This document shows, in pieces, positions 50,131 through 63,513 of a stretch of DNA of 64,000 nt (positions are counted from its first letter, which is position 1; every line of letters begins with the position of its first letter). This stretch comes from Thiohalocapsa sp. (lineage in GTDB: Bacteria > Pseudomonadota > Gammaproteobacteria > Chromatiales > Chromatiaceae). The notes under the pieces are model-generated. The model was given only the letters and a program-made list of their open reading frames with translations, was not told where the DNA came from and ran no database searches. The stretch lies in NCBI RefSeq assembly GCF_022340605.1, contig NZ_JAJDNQ010000142.1, positions 1 through 64,000 of the forward strand, given 5' to 3'. Made by a program: the position numbers and the translations under genes.

Positions 50131-50580
50131 ATGTCCGATTCGTCTTTCGAAAGCCCGGAAGCCGCCGAAGAAGCATTTTATCGGGCCTTCGCGGCCACCG
50201 ACCTCGGCGCCATGGCGCGCATCTGGCACAGCGGTGACGAGTCCCGCTGCATCCATCCCGGCGGCGATCTGTTGACGGGCGCCACCGCCGTTCTGGAGAG
50301 CTGGCGGCAGATCTTCGCCGGCGCCGCGGCACCGACGGTGCGGCATCGGCTCCTGCACAGCACCGCCGCGGCGCACCTCAGCATCCATTTGGTGGAGGAG
50401 CGCATCGGACGCGCCAACGCGGATGTCGAGGGGCTGACTCGGGTCATTGCCACCAACGTCTACCGCGAGACGGCGAACGGCTGGCGCATGGTGCTGCATC
50501 ACGCCACGCTGCCGCTGGAGGAAGAGCGCAAGGGCCATCTGGCAGCATCCCGCAAAGAAGCCACGCGGCGGCTGCACTGA
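50131..50580 (+). CDS. SnoaL/NTF2-like protein
   Basis: 149 residues with an NTF2-like fold: SPEAAEEAFYRAFAATDLGA, then MARIWHSGDESRCIHPGG with the W and IHPG of the DUF4440/SnoaL class, VLESWRQIFAG, RVIATNVYRETANGWRMVLH and a closing HHATL. It has a plausible cone-shaped pocket but no assignable substrate. It directly precedes the bch/hem block in the opposite direction. Confidence 0.85.
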   Translation: MSDSSFESPEAAEEAFYRAFAATDLGAMARIWHSGDESRCIHPGGDLLTGATAVLESWRQIFAGAAAPTVRHRLLHSTAAAHLSIHLVEERIGRANADVEGLTRVIATNVYRETANGWRMVLHHATLPLEEERKGHLAASRKEATRRLH

Positions 50581-50633
50581 GGGGTTCAGGGGTCGCCCGG
50601 CGCCTTGGGCAGACGCCGATCATTCGGCGACGG

Positions 50634-51254
50634 TTACCAGGACATCTCGAATACGCAGGCCGGTGCGCCTTGGGCTTGGCACGCCACCTCGCGCACCTGC
50701 GTGCGACGGCTCACCAGGGTCCGGAACAGGCGCTCGAAGGCGCCGGCGTAGAAGTCGCAGACGGGCTCCGTCGCCTGACTGCCGCGGCAGATGGGACAGC
50801 CCGCGATGCTGACCCGCACGGGACGTCCAACCGTGAAGCTGAAGTCCCCACTGCCGGAAAACGTCCAGGCGTGACGCCCGACAGCGTTCAACAACATCCG
50901 GCTGGCGGGGCCCGGCGGCAGCAGGCGCAGCACCCGCTGCGCTGGCCGCGGGATGCGGTTGGCGAGCAAATAATCCCCGGTGCGCAGCCCGGCATCGAAG
51001 GACACCGCCCGTGCTTCGGTCAGACCGAGGCGCAGGCGCAGCGCGCGCTGCAGCGCGATGACATCGCGCTCGTCCACCATCTCGGTGGGTGGCGTCGCCA
51101 AGTACTGGCTCAGTCCAGCGTCCGCGAAGACTTCCGAGGCGCTGCCGAAGCGGGCCTCGAGTGACTCGGCAACCCGGATGATGGCATTGGGGCCGATGCG
51201 CGCCACCTCGGCGGCGCCCGCATGGCACGCCGCCTCTTGCTGATGCTCGCTCAA
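50634..51254 (-). CDS. bchJ: BchJ, V4R-domain protein of bacteriochlorophyll synthesis
   Basis: 206 residues. The N-terminal part (ARIGPNAIIRVAESLEARFG, LSQYLATPPTEMVDERDVIA) and the C-terminal V4R (4-vinyl reductase) domain with cysteines in AGCPICRG, VCDFYAGAFERLF and ACQAQGAPACVF fit BchJ. BchJ was named a 4-vinyl reductase; later work assigns that reaction to BciA/BciB and sees BchJ as an accessory, perhaps a substrate carrier. It follows hemN by about 110 bp. Confidence 0.92.
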   Translation of the reverse strand: MSEHQQEAACHAGAAEVARIGPNAIIRVAESLEARFGSASEVFADAGLSQYLATPPTEMVDERDVIALQRALRLRLGLTEARAVSFDAGLRTGDYLLANRIPRPAQRVLRLLPPGPASRMLLNAVGRHAWTFSGSGDFSFTVGRPVRVSIAGCPICRGSQATEPVCDFYAGAFERLFRTLVSRRTQVREVACQAQGAPACVFEMSW

Positions 51255-51363
51255 GATTGCAGATACCCGATGTCATGTGGGCGCCGCTGCCGCCGCGGCA
51301 TCAGCGCCTCCGCGCCGAGATCTGGCAGCGGCAACGCACAGTGGCGTCGTGACGTCTTGCGCG

Positions 51364-52731
51364 TCATTCGGAATGCGAAAAATGCCATCGCGCGCGGTCC
51401 CAATGGAAGTAGGCGTCCTGCTCGGTGCAGAGCTCACGCAGGAAAAAGCGGCCCGCCTCGGTGACGCGCAGCCCCTCCGGCAGCGCCTCCACCAGCCCGT
51501 CGCCCGCATAGGCGGCGAGGCGGCGATACTCGTCGTCCAGACAGTCGGCGGCCATCTCCTGCGGCAACACCAGATTGCAGATCAGGTGCGAGATGGCATC
51601 ACGGCGGCGGCGGTCCTGCTCGTTGAGCCTATGGCCGCGGTTCACCGGGATGCGCCCCGCCACCACCTCTTGTTGCCAGATTTCCAGGTTCGGCTGGTTC
51701 TGCACACAGGTTCCCTGGAGCTCGCCGATGGCGCCGGCGCCGAGGCCCGCCAAGTGCGCACTCGGCGTGGCGGTGTAGCCGATGCAGTTGCGGTGCAGCC
51801 GGCCCTCCGCCTGGGCCAGTGCGAGGTCGTCGGTCTCCAGCGCAAAGGTGTCGAGCCCGATCCAGGCGTAGCCCGCCTGGGTAAAGGCGGCCACCGCGTT
51901 GCGAAACAGCCCCTCACGCTCGGCATTGTTGGGCAGCTCGTGCACGTCGATTGCGTGCTGATGGGGGCCGTCGGTGGTCCTGCGGGCATAGCCGAAACAG
52001 GCGACCCGGTCCGGCGCCAGCTCCAGCACGGTGTCGATGGTGCGCGCGAAGGCGGCCTCGGTCTGTTGCGGCAGGCCGTAGATGAGATCGAAGCCGATGC
52101 TGTCGAAGCCGATCTCCCGGGCCATCCAATAGACGTCGCGGATCAACTCCTCGGATTGGATGCGGCCGATGGCGCGCTGCACCTCGGGGTCGAGATCCTG
52201 CACGCCGAAGCCGATGCTGCGGAAGCCCAGCGCATGCAGCAACTCCAGTTGACCCGCGGAGGCCCTGCGGGGATCGCATTCGATGGAGCGCTCCGTGTCG
52301 GCGACGAGGTGGAAGCGCCGCTCCAACATTTCGGTGAGGCGGGTCAGTTGCGCCTCGCTGAGATAGTTGGGCGTGCCGCCGGCGAGATGCACCTGCAACA
52401 CATCACGGTCGCCCCCATTGATACGCTCGGCCACCATGGCCATCTCGCGGTCGAGCGTATCCAGGTACGCGTCCATGCGCGAGCTGTCGTGGGTGACCGT
52501 GGTGTTGCAACCACAGTACAGACAACGCCCTGCACAGAACGGGATGTGCACGTACAGCGAGAGGGTCTCGGCGGGACGCATGGCCACTTCTGCAAGCGCC
52601 CGGGTGTAATCCTCTGCGCCATAGTCGTCGTGACGGCTGGGGCAGCGTATCGCAGCTTGAAATCTTCGTCCGCGTCCAGTCAGCCGTTGAACCAGTTCGG
52701 GGGATAACTCGGCGGGAGCGGCGGTGGACAT
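51364..52731 (-). CDS. hemN: Oxygen-independent coproporphyrinogen III oxidase HemN
   Basis: Radical-SAM enzyme decarboxylating coproporphyrinogen III without oxygen, the anaerobic haem and bacteriochlorophyll route. 455 residues from the ATG at 52731. Blocks: YVHIPFCAGRCLYCGCNTTV with the CxxxCxxC cluster, HLAGGTPNYLSEAQLTRL, SIECDPRRAS, FGVQDLDPEVQRAIGR, NLVLPQEM. A PpsR-like and, farther up, an FNR-like site suggest oxygen-responsive control. It lies between the puh genes and bchJ. Confidence 0.96.
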   Translation of the reverse strand: MSTAAPAELSPELVQRLTGRGRRFQAAIRCPSRHDDYGAEDYTRALAEVAMRPAETLSLYVHIPFCAGRCLYCGCNTTVTHDSSRMDAYLDTLDREMAMVAERINGGDRDVLQVHLAGGTPNYLSEAQLTRLTEMLERRFHLVADTERSIECDPRRASAGQLELLHALGFRSIGFGVQDLDPEVQRAIGRIQSEELIRDVYWMAREIGFDSIGFDLIYGLPQQTEAAFARTIDTVLELAPDRVACFGYARRTTDGPHQHAIDVHELPNNAEREGLFRNAVAAFTQAGYAWIGLDTFALETDDLALAQAEGRLHRNCIGYTATPSAHLAGLGAGAIGELQGTCVQNQPNLEIWQQEVVAGRIPVNRGHRLNEQDRRRRDAISHLICNLVLPQEMAADCLDDEYRRLAAYAGDGLVEALPEGLRVTEAGRFFLRELCTEQDAYFHWDRARWHFSHSE

Positions 52732-52745
52732 GAATGAGCGGCCTC

Positions 52746-52763
52746 TGTGGTTTCCGGTTGACA
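52746..52763. promoter_or_regulatory. PpsR/CrtJ-type palindrome before hemN
   Basis: TGT-GGTTTCCGGTTG-ACA fits TGT-N12-ACA exactly, 14 bp upstream of the hemN ATG, right next to the GAGG ribosome site. PpsR/CrtJ represses photosynthesis genes in air. The motif is short, so chance is possible, and tandem partners were not found. Confidence 0.4.
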
Positions 52764-53427
52764 ATGGAGCGTTGCCAAGCGGCTCGACAACCCTCCCTGC
52801 AGGGCACCACGCCCTGCCACTCCCGCGCACGCGGGCACGCGGAAATGCAGGGAGCCGGAAACCTGAACGACGGCTTCCGCGCTAAGCCCATCACAGAAGG
52901 ACGGTGACTCAGCGTCTCCCCGACCGAAGTCCGGACCTCCGTGACCCAATGAAGACTCGCCGACGGACTCCCTGGGACGACCACCGCCATCGGCCAGCGC
53001 CGGTATCGGATCGGCGCGTGGCAAGGTCGGCGGGGTTGTCGGAGTCTACGGCCGGTTGTCTGAATCCTGTCGTGGGCATCCATGCTGCGCAGTGCCGCCC
53101 GGGCCTGCCAAGGTCGTCAACTCAGATGGCGCGTGACCGGCGCCGGCAAACCGGTCGCCTAGGCGTCGGCCGGACCGATGACCATCTTGGGACAATATCG
53201 AGAGACCCTGGTGGCAAATCGCCAACTCCGGCGAAGCGCATTCTTCTTTTCTATTTACGAAACCGCCGCAACGGCAGAGCCGGTGCGGCGATCGGGCCGC
53301 CGCGGCACGGCGATGCCCCGGTGGTGAGTTAAAGTTAGACCGGCCGTGGCCGAGCGTCGTTGATGCACATCAAGCCGTCCCTGAACGACGCCCGGCAAAA
53401 GCACCTCAACGCCGGATTTCGATGCGA
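52764..53427. other. Intergenic region between puhE and hemN
   Basis: About 660 bp with no gene I can support. It contains the FNR-type site at 53360 and a run of degenerate open frames. The promoter of hemN is expected here. Confidence 0.55.
53360..53373. promoter_or_regulatory. Perfect FNR/Anr box
   Basis: TTGAT-GCAC-ATCAA, a perfect match to the FNR consensus palindrome in non-coding DNA, 55 bp past the puhE stop and 630 bp upstream of hemN. A 10-base specific match in a GC-rich window of this size is unlikely by chance. It could activate or repress the hemN-bchJ transcript. Confidence 0.65.
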
Positions 53428-54405
53428 TCAGCGACCACGAGGGGCCACCAGCAGCGGCCGTTCGCGCAGCACGGGGCCATGGAAACGAGGTGCAGTGACC
53501 CGCTCCTCCATCGTGCGCTCGGCAGCGGGACGCGTCGCCGATCGGGACTGTGGCCAGTTCCGAGGTTCACCGCGCCCAGGCTCGCTGCGCGCGGCCGAAG
53601 GCGCCGGCCCCCTGTCACCGGCAGATTGAGCCGGCGGCCCCGATGGTCCCAGCGCCCAGCGCCAAAGCGCCCCGTCCGCGAGCGGCAGAACCAGGAACCA
53701 GTGCTCCAGAATTGCCAAGGCCAACAGAGTCGAGGCAAGCATCAGCGCCACACTGGCGAAACCGGGAGCCGGCATCGCCACGGCCCTGTCCACCAGTAGA
53801 CACATGATGACCGTCGCGACGCTGACGGACATCGGAAAGAGCAGGTTCATGGGCCGCTTGGCCAGGTAGGTGGTGAGGAAGCGAATGCGCTCGGGCAGCC
53901 ATTCCTCGTTCAGATTCGGCACGCCGAGGAACAGGTTCAGCTTGGCGCTCCAGCGCATCAGCCACAGGATCACGAAGGTCCAGGTGCCGAGCGGATTGGC
54001 CGCGCCCCACGTGATCACGATCATCACGCAGCCCGCGGCGACAATGACCAACTCGTGGTAGATGCTCGTGGACAGCGCCAGCACGAACCGTCGCCCGGCA
54101 CTGCAATGCTCGGGGCAGGGTGCCTTCCGCGGCCCGGTGATGAAGCCCATGAAGTAGCTCATCTCCATCCAGCCCCAGATCACCACACCGGCGGTAAAGG
54201 AGGCATAGGCGCCCAACAGGGAGGGCTGCTCGCGCGTCAGGGCCAGGACGACGAAGCCTGCGAGCATCAGGACGGTGGCACCGAGCATGCTCCAGGGATA
54301 GGTGTGCTCCGGGCGCTTGTCCAGATAGAGGATTACGCCGGTACTGAACCACCAGAGGAACAGGGCGTAGGTCACTGCGAGCACGTAGCTCAGCATGATT
54401 GGCAA
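53428..54405 (-). CDS. puhE: Putative photosynthetic complex assembly protein PuhE
   Basis: 325 residues, polytopic membrane protein with about seven helices: YVLAVTYALFLWWFSTGVIL, GATVLMLAGFVVLALT, ELVIVAAGCVMIVITWG, ASVALMLASTLLALAILEHW. The family motifs FTAGVVIWGWMEMSYFMGFITG and LNEEWLPERIRFLTTYLA fit photosynthetic complex assembly protein 2. A C-terminal extension of about 70 residues is polar, Pro/Arg-rich and low complexity. Usually PuhE is next to acsF; here hemN follows instead. Confidence 0.93.
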   Translation of the reverse strand: MPIMLSYVLAVTYALFLWWFSTGVILYLDKRPEHTYPWSMLGATVLMLAGFVVLALTREQPSLLGAYASFTAGVVIWGWMEMSYFMGFITGPRKAPCPEHCSAGRRFVLALSTSIYHELVIVAAGCVMIVITWGAANPLGTWTFVILWLMRWSAKLNLFLGVPNLNEEWLPERIRFLTTYLAKRPMNLLFPMSVSVATVIMCLLVDRAVAMPAPGFASVALMLASTLLALAILEHWFLVLPLADGALWRWALGPSGPPAQSAGDRGPAPSAARSEPGRGEPRNWPQSRSATRPAAERTMEERVTAPRFHGPVLRERPLLVAPRGR

Positions 54406-54565
54406 CGCCTATTAGGCGCGGGGTGCGCCCTTGTCAGCAAGCGCCCGCTGCCCGAGCGCGACCAGCGACGGCCGCAAGCCTAGACCATCCGTTGCCGGGG
54501 CACCGGGCAGCGGACGCGCCAGCTTGCGGTGTCCGACCATCACTGCGACCCATCATTGGGACCCA

Positions 54566-55042
54566 TCACTGGGACTCTGGCTCGGGCGTGGGCGCAGGCT
54601 CCGCACGCAACAAGCGTGCGAACGATGCGGTGTTGGTGGGACCAAAGGCACGCAGATCGATGCGACGGCCGGTAAGGGGGTCCTCGAAAAGCAGCACACC
54701 GCCTTCACGCAGCGACAGCACATAGGGCGCGTCCAGCGGCGCGTCATAGGCCTTGCGCGTGCGCACCATGCCCCGCATGACGCCAAGCACGAAGCCGTCC
54801 ACGTGGGACCTGAGCTTCGCGACCGTGCCGTTATCGCCGGCGATACGCACCGTCGTGGTGCCGTCGCCGTTGTCCAGGAACACCAGCTCACGGCTCTCCA
54901 GCACCGGTGGCAGCGGCGTCTCCGTGCCGCCGATGCCAGTGACGCGCACCATGGCGGCGGCAAGGATCACGAAGCCGATCAGCAACGCGGCGCCAATCAG
55001 CACGGCGCGCGGGAAGGGTCGGCCCTCGAAGGGGTCACTCAC
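54566..55042 (-). CDS. puhC: Photosynthetic complex assembly protein PuhC
   Basis: 158 residues from a GTG start at 55042. One N-terminal membrane helix (AVLIGAALLIGFVILAAAMV), then a periplasmic beta domain: RELVFLDNGDGTTTVRIAGD, GFVLGVMRGMVRTRKAYDAP, PYVLSLREGGVLLFEDPLTG, RRIDLRAFGPTNTASFARLL. These blocks mark PuhC, which helps organise the reaction-centre/LH1 core. It starts 31 bp after the puhB stop. Confidence 0.93.
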   Translation of the reverse strand: MSDPFEGRPFPRAVLIGAALLIGFVILAAAMVRVTGIGGTETPLPPVLESRELVFLDNGDGTTTVRIAGDNGTVAKLRSHVDGFVLGVMRGMVRTRKAYDAPLDAPYVLSLREGGVLLFEDPLTGRRIDLRAFGPTNTASFARLLRAEPAPTPEPESQ

Positions 55043-55073
55043 GGCAAGTAGAACCTGCTCAATTGGAAACTTC

Positions 55074-55760
55074 TCAGTGGCCAGCGGCCGACGCGGCGCC
55101 CAGTTGTTGGGAGGAGCCGTTGCCCGCCGGATCTGCTCGGTCGTTGTTCGTTTGTTGATCGGTCGCCTCGACCTGCTCGGCAGTGGTCGCCGCGCGCAGG
55201 GCATCCGCCAGGATCTCGGCCACGCGATCCACGTCCGGCACGCAGCGGAGCATTGGCTGGGCGTCGAAAATGCGCCACGGACGCACATTGGGCCAGAGGA
55301 TGAGGTAATTCACACGGTGCTCGTCGCCGAGCGCCATCGGGATGTCGCCGACACCGTTGGCATAGCGCCGCAGCCCCGCACTCTGCACGGCCCTGAAGGG
55401 GATGTTCACCGCCATCGGCAAAGCGACGCCGAAGCGTATCACCACCCGCCGGTCGGTGATGCTGTAGATGGTCGAGCGGGCGAGCGCGTACGCCGTCACG
55501 GTCAGGATGGCGATCGCCGCAAGGCAGAGCAGCGCCAGCCACAGACCCGACAGCAGCGCCACCTTGGCCGATTCGCCCGTGACCAGCATGTAACCCACGC
55601 GCAACACAATCAGCAGCCCGAAATAGATGGCAACCGTGCGGACGTGCAACGCCCGCACGGCGAGCGCGCGCCACTGGGGCGCGCCCTGCCAACGGAGCTG
55701 CTCCCCTTCGGGGAGCCGCTCCGGCAAGCCGGGAACCGGCTCGATATCGAACTCACTCAC
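55074..55760 (-). CDS. puhB: Photosynthetic complex assembly protein PuhB
   Basis: 228 residues starting MSEFDIEPVPGLPERLPEGE. Membrane helices at about 42-60 and 70-95 and a PH-like domain with TIYSITDRRVVIRFGVALPM, VNIPFRAVQSAGLRRY, DIPMALGDEHRVNYLILWPN. PuhB aids reaction-centre assembly. Its ATG overlaps the puhA stop (ATGA), so it is coupled to puhA. A charged tail of about 40 residues follows the domain. Confidence 0.94.
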   Translation of the reverse strand: MSEFDIEPVPGLPERLPEGEQLRWQGAPQWRALAVRALHVRTVAIYFGLLIVLRVGYMLVTGESAKVALLSGLWLALLCLAAIAILTVTAYALARSTIYSITDRRVVIRFGVALPMAVNIPFRAVQSAGLRRYANGVGDIPMALGDEHRVNYLILWPNVRPWRIFDAQPMLRCVPDVDRVAEILADALRAATTAEQVEATDQQTNNDRADPAGNGSSQQLGAASAAGH

Positions 55761-56527
55761 AGGAAGGGCTCCGCCCGGTCCGGCGTGGCATACAGCTTAC
55801 CGGCGCCCAGATAGGCCACCACCCTATCCTCTTCGGCGAGCGTGATCTGGTCGTAGCTCTTCAGCGTCGGCGCGTCCTTGAACTGCGCGGCGGTGATGCT
55901 CTCGACGTTGATGATGCCCTTGCTGCGACGGATGTTGCACAGACCGATGGGCGCCAGCATGCGCTTGCCGCCGGCATCGATTTCGAGATAACGCAGCTGC
56001 GGCTCGGCGCGGTCCACCCAGAGCTCTTTGCAGACGCCACCCTGCTTGCCGTCGCAGCCGATCACGGGCCAGCCGCGCGGATCGGGATCACCCTTGGCGA
56101 CGCTGAAGTGGTTGGCCAGACGCAGGGGCACGATGCGCGGCTGACCGGCCTCGGTGAGATCCGGGGTATCGTCGCGGAGCGCATAGGAGCCGGGGCCGAC
56201 GCCGGCGAGCATCGGGTTGCCGGTGGGAGTCAGCGGTGCGCCCGGGAAGTTGGCGGTGGGCACCGCATTCAGCTTGTACTGCGGCTTGTCCGGACCCGGC
56301 TTGACGACTTTCTTGCCGGTATGCGGCAGCGTGAAGGTCTTCGGCTTGGGCAGCGGCGGGAAACCCTCCATCATCACCGTCTGGCCCAGCCGCTGCGACT
56401 CGGCCGGATAGCCCTCACGCTTGTCTTCCCGGCGGATGTAGAACACCAGCGAGAAGAAGAAGAACCAAAAGACCCACAGCACGAGCTGCGCGACATCGAT
56501 GTAGCTTGTAATGGCACCGACAGGCAT
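55757..56527 (-). CDS. puhA: Photosynthetic reaction centre H subunit
   Basis: 256 residues. Single N-terminal membrane helix (AQLVLWVFWFFFFSLVFYI) and a cytoplasmic beta domain with YALRDDTPDLTEAGQPRIVP, PVIGCDGKQGGVCKELWVDR, RYLEIDAGGKRMLAPIGLC, and ITLAEEDRVVAYLGAGKLYA. Subunit H stabilises the type-II reaction centre and shapes proton uptake near QB. It follows lhaA closely and leads the puhABC set. Confidence 0.97.
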   Translation of the reverse strand: MPVGAITSYIDVAQLVLWVFWFFFFSLVFYIRREDKREGYPAESQRLGQTVMMEGFPPLPKPKTFTLPHTGKKVVKPGPDKPQYKLNAVPTANFPGAPLTPTGNPMLAGVGPGSYALRDDTPDLTEAGQPRIVPLRLANHFSVAKGDPDPRGWPVIGCDGKQGGVCKELWVDRAEPQLRYLEIDAGGKRMLAPIGLCNIRRSKGIINVESITAAQFKDAPTLKSYDQITLAEEDRVVAYLGAGKLYATPDRAEPFL

Positions 56528-56551
56528 GGGATACCTCCATTGGCCGGATGA

Positions 56552-58009
56552 CTAGGGCAGCTCGGCAAGACCGAACCGCGAGGAAGACCGCGCACCATTG
56601 CCGCCGCCATTGCTGACGAGCGGCCCGATTGCGATCAGGGTAGCGAACAGTAAAACGATCTCCAGGTGATAGACCGCGTCGTAACCCACGGCAGGACCCG
56701 TGAGGACGGGCCCAAAAACCCCTTCGGCGGCGAAGTGCGTGATGACGTCGCGCATAGCCCCGCCGAAGGCGATGGCAACGCCGTAAGCAGTGGCCTGCAC
56801 CGCGCCCCAGGCGCCCAGTGCGAGGCCGCTGTGAGCACCGTCGTCGGCCATATTCATGGCCGCCGTCAGCGTCCCGACGGCGAACAGCCCGCCGCCGAAG
56901 CCGATCAGCATCGCGCCGGCACGAAACAGCCAGGGCGAATCGAGCGGATCCGAGAAAATCACGGCAGTGAAGGCGCAGATACCGATCAGCGCGCCGTAGG
57001 CCGAGAGGCGGTAGGTGTCCGCACCGCGGGTCAGCGTCCGCGCCGCCAGCCCGAAGGCGACCAGCGTGCCAAACGCCCAGATGGCCGTCAGCCGCGTGGT
57101 CTCGGCGACGGTGAGGCCGAGCACCTGCGCACCGTAAGGCTCCAGCAGGATCTCCTGCATGGTGAAGCCCGCCGTGCCCAGGCCCAGCGCGACGAGCAGG
57201 CGCTTGGAGCGGCCGGCCTCGATGAAGGCGCGCCAGCTCTCACGGAACTTGGGTCGCGGCCGGCCCGCGTCGCGCTCGCGCCGCATCTGCGCAGCGCGCT
57301 TGCGGTCCCACAACTCCTGCTTCCAGAGCGCCACCACGTTCAGCACCATGGTCGCCACCGCGGCGCCCTGGATCACCTGAATCAGGCGCATCTGCGTGAA
57401 GTCCGTCAGCAGCAGCCCGAACAACAGCGCACTGCCCAGCATGCTGATCTGCAGCGCGACGAAGAGGAGCGCCACCACCCGCGGCCGGCTCATCTTAGGC
57501 GCGATGTCGGTGGCCAGCGCGAGCCCGGCGGTCTGGGTGGTGTGCAGGCCGGCGCCGGCGAGCAGGAACGCCATGCCGGCACCCAGCTGTCCAACGATGG
57601 GCGGCGCGTTGCCGCCCTCGGAGAGCAGCAGCAGCGCGAAGGGCATGAAGGCGAGTCCGCCGAACTGCATCAGGCTGCCGAACCAGATGTACGGTATCCG
57701 GCGCAGGCCGAAGGCGGAGCGGTGATTGTCCGACTTGAAGCCGATCAGCGCCCGCAGCGGCGCGAACAGCACCGGCAGCGCCACCATCAGCGACACCAGC
57801 CAGGTGGGGACGCCCATCTCCACCACCATGACGCGGTTCAGCGTGCCGTAGAGCAGCACCATGGTCATGCCGACGGAGCCCTGGAACAGCGACAGGCGCA
57901 GCAGCCGCGGCAGCGGCAGCTCAGCGGTCGCGGCATCCGAGAACGGCAGCACCCGCGGCAGCAGGTCGCGCATCAGATAGCGGCGGAGCTCGGCCGGGTA
58001 GAGGCTCAT
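56552..58009 (-). CDS. lhaA: LH1 assembly protein LhaA, PucC/BCD family
   Basis: 485 residues with about twelve helices. Family blocks: RLLRLSLFQGSVGMTMVLLY, LNRVMVVEMGVPTWLVSLMV, LIGFKSDNHRSAFGLRRIPY, IWFGSLMQFGGLA, TAGLALATDIAPKMSRPRVV, TMQEILLEPYGAQVLGLTV. It is thought to deliver bacteriochlorophyll or help LH1 assemble. Its ATG shares one base with the bchM stop (TAATG). It stands in the conserved bchM-lhaA-puhA order. Confidence 0.95.
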   Translation of the reverse strand: MSLYPAELRRYLMRDLLPRVLPFSDAATAELPLPRLLRLSLFQGSVGMTMVLLYGTLNRVMVVEMGVPTWLVSLMVALPVLFAPLRALIGFKSDNHRSAFGLRRIPYIWFGSLMQFGGLAFMPFALLLLSEGGNAPPIVGQLGAGMAFLLAGAGLHTTQTAGLALATDIAPKMSRPRVVALLFVALQISMLGSALLFGLLLTDFTQMRLIQVIQGAAVATMVLNVVALWKQELWDRKRAAQMRRERDAGRPRPKFRESWRAFIEAGRSKRLLVALGLGTAGFTMQEILLEPYGAQVLGLTVAETTRLTAIWAFGTLVAFGLAARTLTRGADTYRLSAYGALIGICAFTAVIFSDPLDSPWLFRAGAMLIGFGGGLFAVGTLTAAMNMADDGAHSGLALGAWGAVQATAYGVAIAFGGAMRDVITHFAAEGVFGPVLTGPAVGYDAVYHLEIVLLFATLIAIGPLVSNGGGNGARSSSRFGLAELP

Positions 58010-58740
58010 TAGACGTTCGACTCCGTGGGAGCGTTCGACGCCGTGGAGGCGATCAACTCCATCGCCTGGGAGGTGTAGAAACCGCGCTGGATGCAGCGCG
58101 TGCGGCCCACCTGCCAGCCCGCCAGCCGCGGCTCGGCGGCGATGCCGCGCCGCAACGCGCGCTCGGCCACCGGCACGATGGCCGGCGAGCGGTCGCTGCG
58201 GGGGAAGAACTGGCCGACGGCGTGCATCAGCGCGAGCAGGAAGGTGCGCGGCGCGAAGGTGAACAGCACCCGCTCGCGCGCCCGCTCGGCGAGCCCGGCG
58301 ATGACGCCTAACGCATCGTCGCGCTCGTAGTGGATGACGCTGTCCATTGATACAACATAGTCGAAAGCGTCTTGACCGGGGGCTAGCATGTCGCCCACGG
58401 CGAATTCGACCTGCCCCGCCAGCTCTGCCGGCAGCCGCTCTCGGGCGTTCTCGATCAGCGTCGGCGACAAGTCAACGGCATAGACTTGCGCACCGCGCCG
58501 CGCCGCCTCCAGCGCCAGCATGCCGGTGCCGCAGCCGGCGTCCAGCAGCCGCTTGCCGCTCATGTCCTCCGGCAGCCAGCCGAGCAGGGTGGCGCGCATC
58601 TCGTCGCGGCCGGCGCGCACGGTGGCACGGATGCCGCTCACCGGGGCGTCCGAGGTCAGGCGCTTCCAGGTCTCGGCCGCCGTGCGGTCGAAATAGGCTT
58701 CCACCTGGCTGCGGCGCTCTTGATACGAGGTACTCGGCAT
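58009..58740 (-). CDS. bchM: Magnesium protoporphyrin IX O-methyltransferase
   Basis: Methylates the C13 propionate of Mg-protoporphyrin IX. 243 residues from the ATG at 58740 (MPSTSYQERR); a TTG at 58782 would add 14. SAM-binding motif LLDAGCGTGMLALEAA, VYAVDLSPTLIENARERLP, FDYVVSMDSVIHYERDD, FTFAPRTFLLALMHAVGQFFPRS, and a C-terminal GRTRCIQRGFYTSQAMELI. It is between bchL and lhaA. Confidence 0.95.
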   Translation of the reverse strand: MPSTSYQERRSQVEAYFDRTAAETWKRLTSDAPVSGIRATVRAGRDEMRATLLGWLPEDMSGKRLLDAGCGTGMLALEAARRGAQVYAVDLSPTLIENARERLPAELAGQVEFAVGDMLAPGQDAFDYVVSMDSVIHYERDDALGVIAGLAERARERVLFTFAPRTFLLALMHAVGQFFPRSDRSPAIVPVAERALRRGIAAEPRLAGWQVGRTRCIQRGFYTSQAMELIASTASNAPTESNV

Positions 58741-58804
58741 AGACGCGTTGCTCTGTGGTCGGGGTCTCTGCTGCGCGGTCAATTGGGTGGCTCAGCCAAA
58801 GCGC

Positions 58805-63487
<4,683 letters not shown>

Positions 63488-63513
<26 letters not shown>

